Assembly (NCBI GenBank): GCA_036924285.1
Contig: JAYKYS010000002.1
Coordinates: forward strand, 2,170,001-2,234,000
DNA length: 64,000 nucleotides
Direction: 5' to 3'
Source of the DNA: Asterella californica
Lineage: Eukaryota > Streptophyta > Marchantiopsida > Marchantiales > Aytoniaceae
The notes under the pieces are model-generated. The model did not search any database. It saw only the letters and a program-made list of their open reading frames with translations, and was not told the DNA's origin. This document shows positions 55,095 through 64,000 of the stretch, piece after piece. The translations under genes and the position numbers were made by a program. Numbering within the stretch: the stretch's first letter is position 1; each line of letters begins with the position of its first letter.

Positions 55095-57701
55095 ATGGTG
55101 ACGAGCAGAAAATCTCGACTGAGTGGGAAATCCCCTGAGCATGAAGGCATATGGAGAACGGACCTGCACGAGGCAGCTGAGGAGAACGACCATGAAAGAT
55201 TGCTAGGTTTGAGAGGCAAAGCAGGATTTCGTGACTTGCTGGATGCACAGGATGAGGATGGGCGAACAGCTCTCCTGATTGCATGTCAACGAGGGTATCC
55301 AAATGTAGTCGTGCTGCTGCTTGAAGAAAGTGTGAATGTCCTCATTCCTGCAAGAGGGGGTCACACCTGCCTCCACGAGGCTGCCTTAGTCGGGAATCCA
55401 CTGGTGGTGAATCTGCTTCTCGGCGGGATCGTAGAAATCACTAGCCCACAGTTAGGCACTAGAATGGTCTTTCCTCCAGACCTTTCTGACAGGAAGAAGT
55501 TAGTAGAAGAGCAGACTGGCGAAGACAAGTTTACAGCTCTGCATTTGGCTTCAATCGTGGGTCACAAAGAAGTAATGATCTCCATTTTTGAGTCTTACTT
55601 GGACATCCTTTTTGAGCTGAATGATCCATATGTTCCAAGACCTGATCTTCACCTGGATGACATTGACAGAGTGAGCTGGGAAAGGTTTCAGACGCGCGCG
55701 CGACTCCCCGAACTCATAAAGCTCAGAAATGCAGCTGCACCAGCATCACATGCTTCCTTCTCGAGCTTTCACAACCATATCCAAAACAGTCATCATCGTA
55801 GGAAGAGCGAAATGAAATGGGCTAAGGACTCAGATTACCAAAAGAAGATGGTGGATGCCCGTCTTGATTTGGCCATTTACGTTAACACTCAGGATTGCTT
55901 AGGTCGGACAGCACTGCACTATGCAGCATGGAGTAACAAGGTGAGTGTGATTTGCGACCTGATTTCTGCAGGTGCGAACGTCAATGCCACAGATACATGT
56001 GATTTCACTCCCCTACATTTCGCTTCGAGGATTGGTAACAGTCAAATGGTGAGCGAACTTATCGAACTTTCCACTGATACCGAAAACGTCTATTTACTAG
56101 AGGGCAATGTGGCTGCCAAGTCCAACGCTACCACCATGAAGTGCATGGAACTGGGGCCTAGAAGTCATGAATCATCTTCCCCGGTACGCTGTACTGAAGG
56201 AAAAGTTAACAGGCCTAGAGTATCGGACTTCATATTCTTGGAGGATAGGGATGGAATGACCCCGCTTCACTACGCCGCAGAGGGTTATGGATCTATTGAC
56301 CGGATCAACCAGGAAGACATGGCTTACTGTGAGCTGGACTATGTAGGAGTCGTGAAATCTCTGCTGGAGATAATCGATGTCAAGGAGTACGGACTGTTTT
56401 CACCTTCGTTCAATGGTGAGACACTGTGGACGGTTGTGTTTCCTCGGCTAGAGACGAAGTACAAGTTTGTTCAGAGAAATCGATTGCAGAGGCTGTTCAA
56501 CTTTGACGGAGCTGGACGGGTTCATGACCTCGGGAAGGAGCTTATGAAAAAGGTTGTGGAACTGGCTAAGGACAGGTCGGATATGGATCTTTTTCTAAGC
56601 ATACAGGCTCAACTCCTGTGGACGCTGGAAGAAGTTCTCGAGTCGAAATTCATACACAAGAAACTGGTGACTAGCAACATCGGTTTTGAGCAAACGGGTC
56701 TCAGCTTATTCCATTATGCAGCGTTTGCAGGTTTAGGGACGGAGATGAGGGGTCTGCTGTCAGTTCCCCAACTGGCAGTGTGCGTGAACCAGTGCTGGGA
56801 CCATACAAATCAAACGCCGTTGCACATCGCTGTCATAGAAGGCAGTGACGACGTCGTCAAGGCGCTGGTGGAGGACGACAGGGTCCTAGTGGTCGAAGAG
56901 GACTACAAGAAGCGCACGCCACTGCAGATAGCAGTAGAAAAGAGCAGACAAGAGGACTTCAGTGACAGTTGGAAGAATATAGAGAAGTTGCTGCTGAAGC
57001 GCGGCGAGGTTCAGCGATTCGTCGAAAAACTGTACAAAGATAGAGAGGTCTACGTCGATGCCGCCAACGCGATTCTCGTTGGGGCAGCGCTTATCGCCAG
57101 CGTGACCTTCGCAGGATGGCTGCAACCGCCTCTGGGCTACAAGGAGTACTTCGAAATTCTTTTCTCCGACTCCACACCGGAGTCCTTCATAGGCGTCCGG
57201 CAGTACGCCAGCGTTCGAGCATTTTTCGTCTTTAACAGCTTGTCCTTCTTCTTCTCCATTGCCACGGTCATATCAGGAGCAGGAGCAGTTTTGCCTGCAT
57301 TCAGTTTCTTCATCAAAGACGAGGTTGATCTTGTCAGGAGGTGGCTGATGCTCACTTCGGTCTTGCTCGTTTTCTCCATCACTTTCGTTGTTGGTGCTTT
57401 CGCAGCGGCAGGAATGGCAGCTTTGCCCCCAATCCGAGAGTACCAACTTTACATGATCATCACAGCAGCGATAGGCATCTTCGTCTGGGTAGTCATTCTT
57501 ATTACCTTCTTCTATAGGCTTTACATCATACATCCTTACAAGCGGTTGACGAGGTGGACCAGCTATCTGCGGTCGCGGTTGCCTTGGGGACTCCGAGAAA
57601 CTATTCCTTGTAGAAGCTTCCTGTCAGCAGATTCAAATTTGGGCCGCCACACTGCCTGGATAGACAGGAAATACTATCATAGATTCAGGAATTATAGATA
57701 A
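55095..57701 (+). CDS. Ankyrin-repeat PGG-domain membrane protein
   Basis: Intact single-exon frame of 868 codons from the ATG at 55,095. Upstream in-frame sequence offers only a GTG at 55,086, and an ATG at 55,084 is out of frame. Ankyrin repeats appear in two blocks: residues about 50-175 (DEDGRTALLIACQRGYPNVV, HTCLHEAALVGNPLVVNLLL, FTALHLASIVGHKEVM) and 265-420 (GRTALHYAAW, FTPLHFASRIGNSQMV, GMTPLHYAAEG). More follow at 535-625 (LFHYAAFAG, QTPLHIAVIEGSDDVV, RTPLQIAVEKS). A PGG-type domain begins near 652 (DAANAILVGAALIASVTFAG, then QPPLGY), with further membrane segments near 705, 750 and 785: four in all. This is the plant ACD6-like layout, usually a plasma-membrane protein in defence or stress signalling; the role here is inferred. 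Confidence 0.92.
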   Translation: MVTSRKSRLSGKSPEHEGIWRTDLHEAAEENDHERLLGLRGKAGFRDLLDAQDEDGRTALLIACQRGYPNVVVLLLEESVNVLIPARGGHTCLHEAALVGNPLVVNLLLGGIVEITSPQLGTRMVFPPDLSDRKKLVEEQTGEDKFTALHLASIVGHKEVMISIFESYLDILFELNDPYVPRPDLHLDDIDRVSWERFQTRARLPELIKLRNAAAPASHASFSSFHNHIQNSHHRRKSEMKWAKDSDYQKKMVDARLDLAIYVNTQDCLGRTALHYAAWSNKVSVICDLISAGANVNATDTCDFTPLHFASRIGNSQMVSELIELSTDTENVYLLEGNVAAKSNATTMKCMELGPRSHESSSPVRCTEGKVNRPRVSDFIFLEDRDGMTPLHYAAEGYGSIDRINQEDMAYCELDYVGVVKSLLEIIDVKEYGLFSPSFNGETLWTVVFPRLETKYKFVQRNRLQRLFNFDGAGRVHDLGKELMKKVVELAKDRSDMDLFLSIQAQLLWTLEEVLESKFIHKKLVTSNIGFEQTGLSLFHYAAFAGLGTEMRGLLSVPQLAVCVNQCWDHTNQTPLHIAVIEGSDDVVKALVEDDRVLVVEEDYKKRTPLQIAVEKSRQEDFSDSWKNIEKLLLKRGEVQRFVEKLYKDREVYVDAANAILVGAALIASVTFAGWLQPPLGYKEYFEILFSDSTPESFIGVRQYASVRAFFVFNSLSFFFSIATVISGAGAVLPAFSFFIKDEVDLVRRWLMLTSVLLVFSITFVVGAFAAAGMAALPPIREYQLYMIITAAIGIFVWVVILITFFYRLYIIHPYKRLTRWTSYLRSRLPWGLRETIPCRSFLSADSNLGRHTAWIDRKYYHRFRNYR

Positions 57702-59930
57702 TCGGGAATTTAGAGAAAGTCAAAATTTAATACAAGTTAAATTTAAATACGACCCTTCTACGGTAGTCTTACACTAATCAAATTTGTGGATGATTGTCAC
57801 GATGGGTGTTTCATTAGCGAAAATGGAGTTACTGCAAGAAACTGCAATATAGACAAGTAGCTAAGCATCACGATTATCAAGAGGACTTGACTACCTATAG
57901 TGTCGCCTGTATATATGAACATAAACCATTTCGGCCTTTTTCATTCTATATTATCCCGTGGTTTATTTTTTATAAACCATCGATCTTTTCCCTATACACC
58001 ATTGTCTAGGTTTGATAAACCAAAGTTTTGACTTGGTCTAGTTTGGGAAATTGATATGCCAGTTAAGGATCAGAAAATTGATAAGCCACTGTTTTGAATG
58101 GTTTATCAACATAAACCATTCTCTCTAAGGATTTATGTAGTACGGAAAGGTTTTTGGAAATATTTAAAAAACTTCTTTGTATTTTGAAGTGGTTCTATAC
58201 GTCATCCACTGCAGTGGATTATCAGACAAGACATTTGATAACGCATGATTGTTGATAAACTATGATAGTTATATATTAGTTCAATAAACCATATTTTCTA
58301 AATGATGTTTCTAGAAATGTAGTTCAACCGTTAGATCTCCTTGCAAACCAGTCTGAGACTTTATATTTTTCTTTATTTTTATGCTGCGAAAATCACGATT
58401 CTCAATCATAAATACTTTTAGGACTGAAAAACCACTCTCTCCCGTGGATGATGCTATACATTAATCACTTTTGACTTTTTTTTCTTTTGTATTTTGTGTT
58501 ATTTATAATCGATAACCCGTTGATATTTTTTCCATACATCTAGGTTTTGAGAATTGATAAATCACAATTTTGATTCGGTCTGGAAACTGATATGCCACTC
58601 TTTATCTAGACTTGGTTCAGGTTCTGAAACCGATATCATTGTTTAGATTCGGTTGAACATCGAAAAACTGATATGTTATTAATTTAAGCTAGATTTACAC
58701 ACAAACCTACATTGATATAGGTACGTTGATATTACAAAAGAGGCATATATGATTCATGTCACATGAACTTCTGAAGGGTAATGTTTGATGTGATAAACCA
58801 CTCTCTTCAGAAGGTGATGTATAGCCACACAGCCACTGGAGGGGATGGCTTCTCAGTCCTAAACCACTCCTCGAGGTGGAACCAAAAGGAGGGATCTTTA
58901 GAAGTCACGACCACAATCGTGGCTTGTATAGTATAAAAGATGAAGGAAATATAAAGATCGATGGAATTTCTTTTTCAATTGTGTTTTGAAAAAGAATATC
59001 AAAAGAATATGTAAAAATCGCGATCTATCAAATTCAATTCTGAGTTATGAAATGTGTTGTTTGTGGGAAATGGTGTATCGTACTTAAAAACACTCCAAAA
59101 TACACTCCAAAATACGAAAGGAAAGAGACTTTATATTTCTATAATCCTCTATATTACTATATATAACATAATACCCTCCGAACAGCTTCCTATTTTATTT
59201 AGAGAGGGTTGTTACTCTTTGGGAAAACGTGACACTATATGCTTTGATACATCCAGTGAATAATATCCTTCCCCACAGCCTTGTACAATGAATTTCGTTT
59301 TATGTTATCAGAAAATGTCTAAATATTATAAAATTATTTTATAATAAGTAATTAAAAAATTAAAAAATTTAATTCATAAATGATATATATTAACCAGTCT
59401 CGAAATAGTCAACTCATCAAAATATAACCCATAAGTGAAGTCCGGGATGATGCATTGCTGAGAGGATAAGTCTAGGGCACTATTTTTCAAACCACACCGT
59501 TTTCAGAGGACATTAATTAATATTTTAACACTTCTCGCAAGAAGAGTTAGAACATTAATTAATGTACATCCATATAGCCTTCTAAGTGTACATAGGTGAA
59601 TATCCTCATTCTGAAAGTGATTAACACTGAAGTTCTTTTCAGTGAGTGTTTTCGCACTTGAGAACAAGGTGGATTTGGTATAGCAAATGTATAAGAAACG
59701 AAAAAGCAATAAGTTACCTGAAAAGGGCGGTAGAACTTCTTCCTTTATGAGGACTAGTAAGATTAATCCACTTCTCAAGTTCCAGCTTGTGTGAGTAGGA
59801 AAGGGCCGGAGTTTCTCGAAACTTATTGAGCTTTAGTTCTTTTGTGAGTCCAAAAGAGGACGCGGAAATTTTGGATTCAAGTTGATATGAAGGATCGTTT
59901 GAAAGATATGGTTACACAATATTTGGTTTA
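57702..59930. other. AT-rich intergenic with diverged direct repeat
   Basis: No gene. A block at about 57,955-58,110 recurs at about 58,500-58,690, sharing the words taggttttga-aattgataaa, gttttga-t-ggtctgg and aactgatatgccact. Short ataaaccat and tttatcaa words form many small inverted pairs. A perfect 16-bp palindrome, atccactgcagtggat, lies at 58,204-58,219. Confidence 0.45.
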
Positions 59931-59943
59931 TGAGTAAATTAGG

Positions 59944-60046
59944 GAGTCTCAAACATCTGCCGTAAAATACCTAGACGGCCAAAGGACGATCGACCTTAAT
60001 TCACTTTTGAGATATTTTACGGGAAATGGAGCAAATGTTTGAGCTG
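59944..60046. repeat. MITE-like inverted repeat
   Basis: The ends ctcaaacatctgccgtaaaata (left) and tattttacgggaaatggagc...aaatgtttgag (right) are inverse complements apart from a short deletion on the left, around about 45 bp. The ccgtaaaat end word also appears in the tandem block at 61,500-62,045, so both may belong to one MITE family. Confidence 0.65.
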
Positions 60047-60244
60047 CATTCATAAGGGTGTTTTATGGTTTCCATGTTTGTATATGGTATGTTTCAAACA
60101 TGACAGTATTAATTTTAAAGAACAGCCGTAATATAAAACTCGAATTAGTGTGCATCATCCCACCATCTTCACAATTTATCAATCTTAAGCGGGAGAGATT
60201 TTTGATTTTTGATTAAGATGGAGAGACTCTCGAGTTGAAGGATA

Positions 60245-60643
60245 GTGGAGCATTTCATTAACCAGCCACAGTTGGAGATTTTATCAAACTTGCACAAGTT
60301 TCTTTTGTCTACGATGTCAGTTTCAAAAGAGAACAGTGAGTCGTCAAGAGTGAGTTCTGAGACATTGATCGATCAACTCGAGAGTAGTGCAGACATGACC
60401 AAGATATGCTCGGTTTGCAAGCAATCAGTTAGTCTATTTCGTATGAGATATGTTGACTATGAGAAGATAGTCTGGTATCTAGAAGATTCTGAACATTTTG
60501 TCACATTGCACGGATGCGATCGATGGACTAAGGTCGGACGGAACGATGATATCAAAGACCATTGTTTTCAGAGTTATGACGATTCATTTGACCGGCCTAG
60601 GTTTCTTTCCTATGTCCTGAATTGTTATGCAAAAGAAGTATAA
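60245..60643 (+). pseudogene. Unidentified ORF with Cys pair, probably an exon or relic
   Basis: A 132-codon open frame whose first ATG is near 60,314. It has a Ser/Glu-rich start, then ICSVCKQSVSLFRMRY with one C-x2-C pair and later single Cys/His residues (HGCDRW, HCFQSYDD). No known domain. An acidic frame at 61,008-61,352, and a short one between them (about 60,880-61,000), suggest remains of one gene broken by indels. Confidence 0.3.
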
Positions 60644-60816
60644 CAGATATGTTGATTCTTAAAGAAAAGCTCGTGAGTTTAATCCACATGTTCTAGATTG
60701 ACCTAAGTAGAGATAGAAGCTGGATGAACCTTGAAGACAAAATGAATGCAAAATTTTCAATTAATTTATAAAATATAATAAAATATATGTAATAATATAA
60801 ATTTTCAATATAATTT

Positions 60817-60912
60817 AATAAAATATGTCACTGGAGGTTTCAATTCCAAATTTTCAAGATCGCACAAGTTGTTTGATAGCTGAATATTGAACCTCCAGTG
60901 ACATATTTTATT
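60817..60912. repeat. Inverted repeat, arms about 28 bp
   Basis: The left arm (60,817-60,845; aaaatatgtcactggaggtt) and right arm (60,883-60,912; aacctccagtgacatatttt) pair with one indel around about 37 bp. Confidence 0.8.
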
Positions 60913-61007
60913 GATCTCGAAAATGAATTTTCGCAAAGACATAGTGACATTGCTCGTGGATGTGTAGTAACTGACGATGAGAGAATGGAAGATGTAACGA
61001 TGTTTTA

Positions 61008-61352
61008 GTGAGAGATTCCATAGCATTTGATAATACTGAGGATATTCTAAACTCTCAAGTAGACAGAGGAGACATTGTTGAGAATGTACACAATGACGAC
61101 GAAGAAGATGACATTTCAACTGAAAATCAATTGAAGACAGTTGACGAGGTGAATTTACAAAATCTTGTCGTTGGTGAACCTACAGAGGTTGAAGATATAC
61201 ACATAGGAGAAGATGGGAATCTAGAGAGAAGGCGATCCAAACAAAAAAGTCTTCCAGTTGCCAATCATTTATCAGGAGGTGGTAGCTCGATAAGGAAGGA
61301 TAATTTAGTAAAGTTGTTACAAGAAAATATGAAACAGAAATCTGATTTTTGA
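61008..61352 (+). pseudogene. Acidic unidentified ORF
   Basis: A 114-codon frame without ATG (GTG first), very acidic in its first half (VHNDDEEDDIS, then VEDIHIGEDGNL), with a basic patch (LERRRSKQKS) and a helical end (DNLVKLLQENMKQKSDF). No family is recognised. It is probably the continuation of the decayed frame just upstream. Confidence 0.25.
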
Positions 61353-61499
61353 AATTCTTTCTTCGAGTCAAAAGCAAAACTAAGTAACAGTCAAAGACGT
61401 AAGATATTTATGGACCACCTCTAGAGATGGTCCATTGGTTTACGGCCAAACGCCATAAAAGTAATAACAGTCGCGACCATAAGCTTTTATGGCCGATTT

Positions 61500-62045
61500 T
61501 TGAGATGTTCTAATAGGACAGCTCAAACCTTGTCCGTAAAATATTCATGTAACGAGGTATTTCTACACACCACCTCCAGAGGTGATACATCTAATTTACA
61601 GTCACTTGATGTTTGCAGTCTATGGTCGTAAAACTACTCTCCTCATAATTGTTGAATTACTATCCGACGTATGTAGATAATCTACCGCTCTCGATACAGT
61701 CTGACATTTCAGACTTACATTTTCATCTGATTCTTGTAATTTTTTTTACGGGATAAGTTTAGATGTCCTTAATAGAGCCACTCAACCTTGGCTGTAAAAG
61801 ATCCTTGTAACCCATTACAACTTTTTACAGATTTCTGTAATAAATTCTATACCATTTCCAGAGGTGATACGTATATTTTACAATCATAAGATGTTTGCAG
61901 TTTATGGCCGTAAACTCATCTCCAAAACCGTTGAAACTTCTCAAACGGGAGTCCACAAATATTTTACCGTCCCTGACACGACCACCCACTTCAGACTTAC
62001 GTGTTCTCATCTCAACACTGAAATTTTAGTTACGGGAAGAGGTTT
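61500..62045. repeat. Tandem duplication, period about 280 bp
   Basis: Two diverged copies share ordered landmarks: agatgt-ct-aatag, ctcaa-ccttg-c-gtaaaa, ccagaggtgatac (61,577 and 61,857), gatgtttgcagt (61,611 and 61,891), gccgtaaa and tcagacttac (61,713 and 61,991). Spacing is 278-280 bp throughout. The ccgtaaaat words link it to the MITE at 59,944-60,046. Confidence 0.75.
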
Positions 62046-63040
62046 GACTAGCTCTCAATAATTTCAGTTTTGTGTAAAACCCTCGAGACTAGAAGAGTCC
62101 ACATTCCCCAAGAAACGAAAATCCTAAGAGCCTCCAGTTGGTAGAGCTCAAAGCTCAATTAAGATCTTGTATAGTTTTTATATTTAGAAAAATTTAGTTA
62201 AGTGTAGCCTTAGGTTAAATTTTTCAACTTTGTTGTTATGCGTTAGCATAGCTATACGTCGATTCTGAAAACTGAAAAAAATAGAGATTTTTTTGTGGTG
62301 TAATGGAAGGGAGAGATGGAGTCATGGTGAAAACCAAAAACAGAAAAGAAGTAACAAGAACTGACTGATGGAGTCGTTGTGGAAACCTGAAAAGAGAAAA
62401 GAAGTGAATAGGAAGAGAATAGATCATGGAATTTCCGGGGCTAATTAATGCATAATGCCACAATTCCATTGCAAGTGGAGCTACTTATCTTGTTTTTATT
62501 GCTTTTCAAACGTTATTTTTGTTTTTTCTGTGATTGAAAGTGCAGAAACTATAACACCAGACCTAGTATTAACAGTATGATATGACTAGCATTTTGAGCC
62601 ACTCGTTTATCTTGTTCTCTAAAAAACAAAACTTTTAAAAATACTCATAAAACACTCTCCAGGAGCTTAACAAAGCCTTACGTTCCCTGGTTGTATTTTG
62701 GAGTTAAGGTGATGATTATCATAACTTGAGAGATAGTGAACCGTCGGTATTTAGACATCAGTTAGACATCGTACTTTCTGGGAAAATTTGTTGATGTGAG
62801 TTCAAGCACAACTAAGAACTGTTGGAGTAGCACCAAACTTTTTTCACAAATATATTTCATTGCACCTTTGTTTCACTCTAAATATGTTAGTTAGAACTGT
62901 TGTATCTACTGCATGAAACTAGCACCAATTGAATGGATAGTACGATACTGACAACATGGAAGATCAACGGTTACTAATTCTAAGTGACCATACGAAGGGA
63001 AGATGCAAACGATATGTATATTCACCAAGGAGGATATTAT
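62046..63040. other. AT-rich intergenic, nothing recognised
   Basis: No coding frame or RNA gene is supported. The duplicated phrase agcatagctata(a/c)gtcgatt occurs here (near 62,246) and near 54,343. Confidence 0.4.
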
Positions 63041-63046
63041 TCACGT

Positions 63047-63124
63047 CATGTACACTGAAGTGTACATGAGATGCGTTAAATATTATAACTCTTCCGATGG
63101 GAAGGGTTATAATATTTATTAACG
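63047..63124. repeat. Two adjacent hairpins
   Basis: Hairpin 1: catgtacac (63,047-63,055) with gtgtacatg (63,060-63,068), spacer 4 nt. Hairpin 2: 63,074-63,095 with 63,100-63,124, spacer gatg; the arms of about 22-25 bp include tattataact/ggttataatatt, with one mismatch and one 3-nt gap. Confidence 0.8.
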
Positions 63125-63613
63125 TTCTCGGCAAACGGCGAGATTTAACAATTAGGGCTCCGGACCAAGGAGCGCACCAGGCCGGCCTTCACTTATGGGT
63201 TCTCTCCAGACGAGTTGGCTAGTCTGGGACTGAGTAACATATAATAGTTTAAAATTGATTTAATTTTCTATAATAGCTTAGTAAAATAAACTTTTATAAC
63301 ACTTACTTGTATTCTATAAGAAAAAACAAAATTCACTGAACAAGGCCGTGGGGAAAGATATTGTACATCTCAAGATTCATTATGAAGTATGACACATTCA
63401 TAAACCATAAGCCAAAATTAGCCAGAATTCGAAGCTTAGACAGAGCAAAAACAGAAAACCAGGAAAAGTAATTGAGGATCTCAAAGATGATTGCAAAGGA
63501 GGTGGACTCACTAATGCCCACTGGACTTGGAACATCAATTGAAAGTCTTCTGCACAAGGAAGTACTATATTGCTATTCAAATTTGTTATACTCGGGTAGC
63601 GAAAACTATGAAT

Positions 63614-63678
63614 GATCTTTCTTTGTATTTCGCAGAAACATTCAGCGAAATACAAAAAAAGATCGCTGAATGTTTCTG
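63614..63678. repeat. Overlapping, mutually exclusive hairpins
   Basis: Arm A, gatctttctttgtatttcgc (63,614-63,633), pairs with gcgaaatacaaaaaaagatc (63,645-63,664). Arm B, cagaaacattcagcg (63,633-63,647), pairs perfectly with cgctgaatgtttctg (63,664-63,678). The two stems share sequence, so only one can form at a time. Confidence 0.8.
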
Positions 63679-64000
63679 AGATGTCTGATATCATATCAGT
63701 TTACATAATTTGCTCATTTTACATTAGTACAATTCATTATTTTTATTCTAATTCAGACAAAGATCATCAAATATATATCAAATATATCTTAACTTTGATG
63801 CATATTTTCTCAAACAAGGCATCCTAAGCAGCTTGAACACATCCATATTCATCAAGAGCCACTTTTTACTATGATATGATCATATTAGCTCAAAATAATT
63901 TGAGTATTATATTATTTGAGATTGGTTACTAAATCACGTACAAGTAAAAGATTAAGTTTTATACACCTCATAATCAATCGAGGATCAAGTTTTGACCCCC
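63679..64000. other. AT-rich end of window
   Basis: No feature is recognised except the tail of the dispersed repeat shared with 50,708-50,880. Confidence 0.4.

Overview
The window looks like nuclear DNA of a land plant, plausibly a bryophyte or other non-seed plant; the species cannot be fixed from the sequence. The evidence is a plant-type ankyrin-PGG membrane protein gene, Ty3/gypsy elements with an Athila/Tat-like tRNA-Asp primer site, a chromodomain gypsy remnant, an Au-like tRNA-derived SINE, spliceable introns of about 80-150 bp, and AT-rich intergenic DNA. I see no rRNA, functional tRNA, CRISPR array, operon or bacterial signal.

Region 1, 1-8.8 kb: decayed AT-rich DNA with scattered coding relics, many near-perfect short hairpins, an array of dyad repeats (3.13-3.44 kb), and gypsy gag/protease relics on the minus strand (7.4-8.8 kb).

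Region 2, 8.9-38.5 kb: a stack of retroelements inserted into one another. The outer layer is a plus-strand chromovirus: RT lies at 8.9-9.95 kb and RNase H, integrase and chromodomain at 36.7-38.5 kb. Inside it is P, a plus-strand Athila-like element (about 9.98-16.96 kb). Next comes AB, a minus-strand gypsy element (16.97-36.68 kb). Inside AB is E, a 16.8 kb minus-strand element (18,843-35,633) with a perfect 5-bp target duplication, tgtac. The left LTR of E carries a 1.37 kb solo-LTR-like insert, S. The LTRs of E are very long (4.84 and 5.96 kb), and the right one contains a roughly 800-codon reading frame that also occurs, decayed, in P. E has gag, RT, RNase H and integrase but no recognisable protease, and it carries stops and frameshifts.

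Region 3, 38.5-50.3 kb: a foldback element, pyrimidine-rich tandem repeats, a SINE, then a four-exon transposase-like gene (44,121-46,368) with a zinc-binding N-terminal part, a DDE-type core and an inserted SAP domain. One in-frame stop probably disables it. Two small minus-strand ORFs and a solo LTR (48,781-49,693) of the AB family follow.

Region 4, 50.3-64 kb: gene-poor AT-rich DNA around one intact single-exon gene, an ankyrin-repeat/PGG membrane protein (55,095-57,701). It also holds tandem duplications, MITE-like inverted repeats and decayed acidic ORFs.

The ankyrin gene is the only confident intact host gene. Nearly everything else is mobile DNA at various ages. E is young (about 1.2% LTR divergence in the stretch I compared by eye); P, the chromovirus and the left-hand relics are old.
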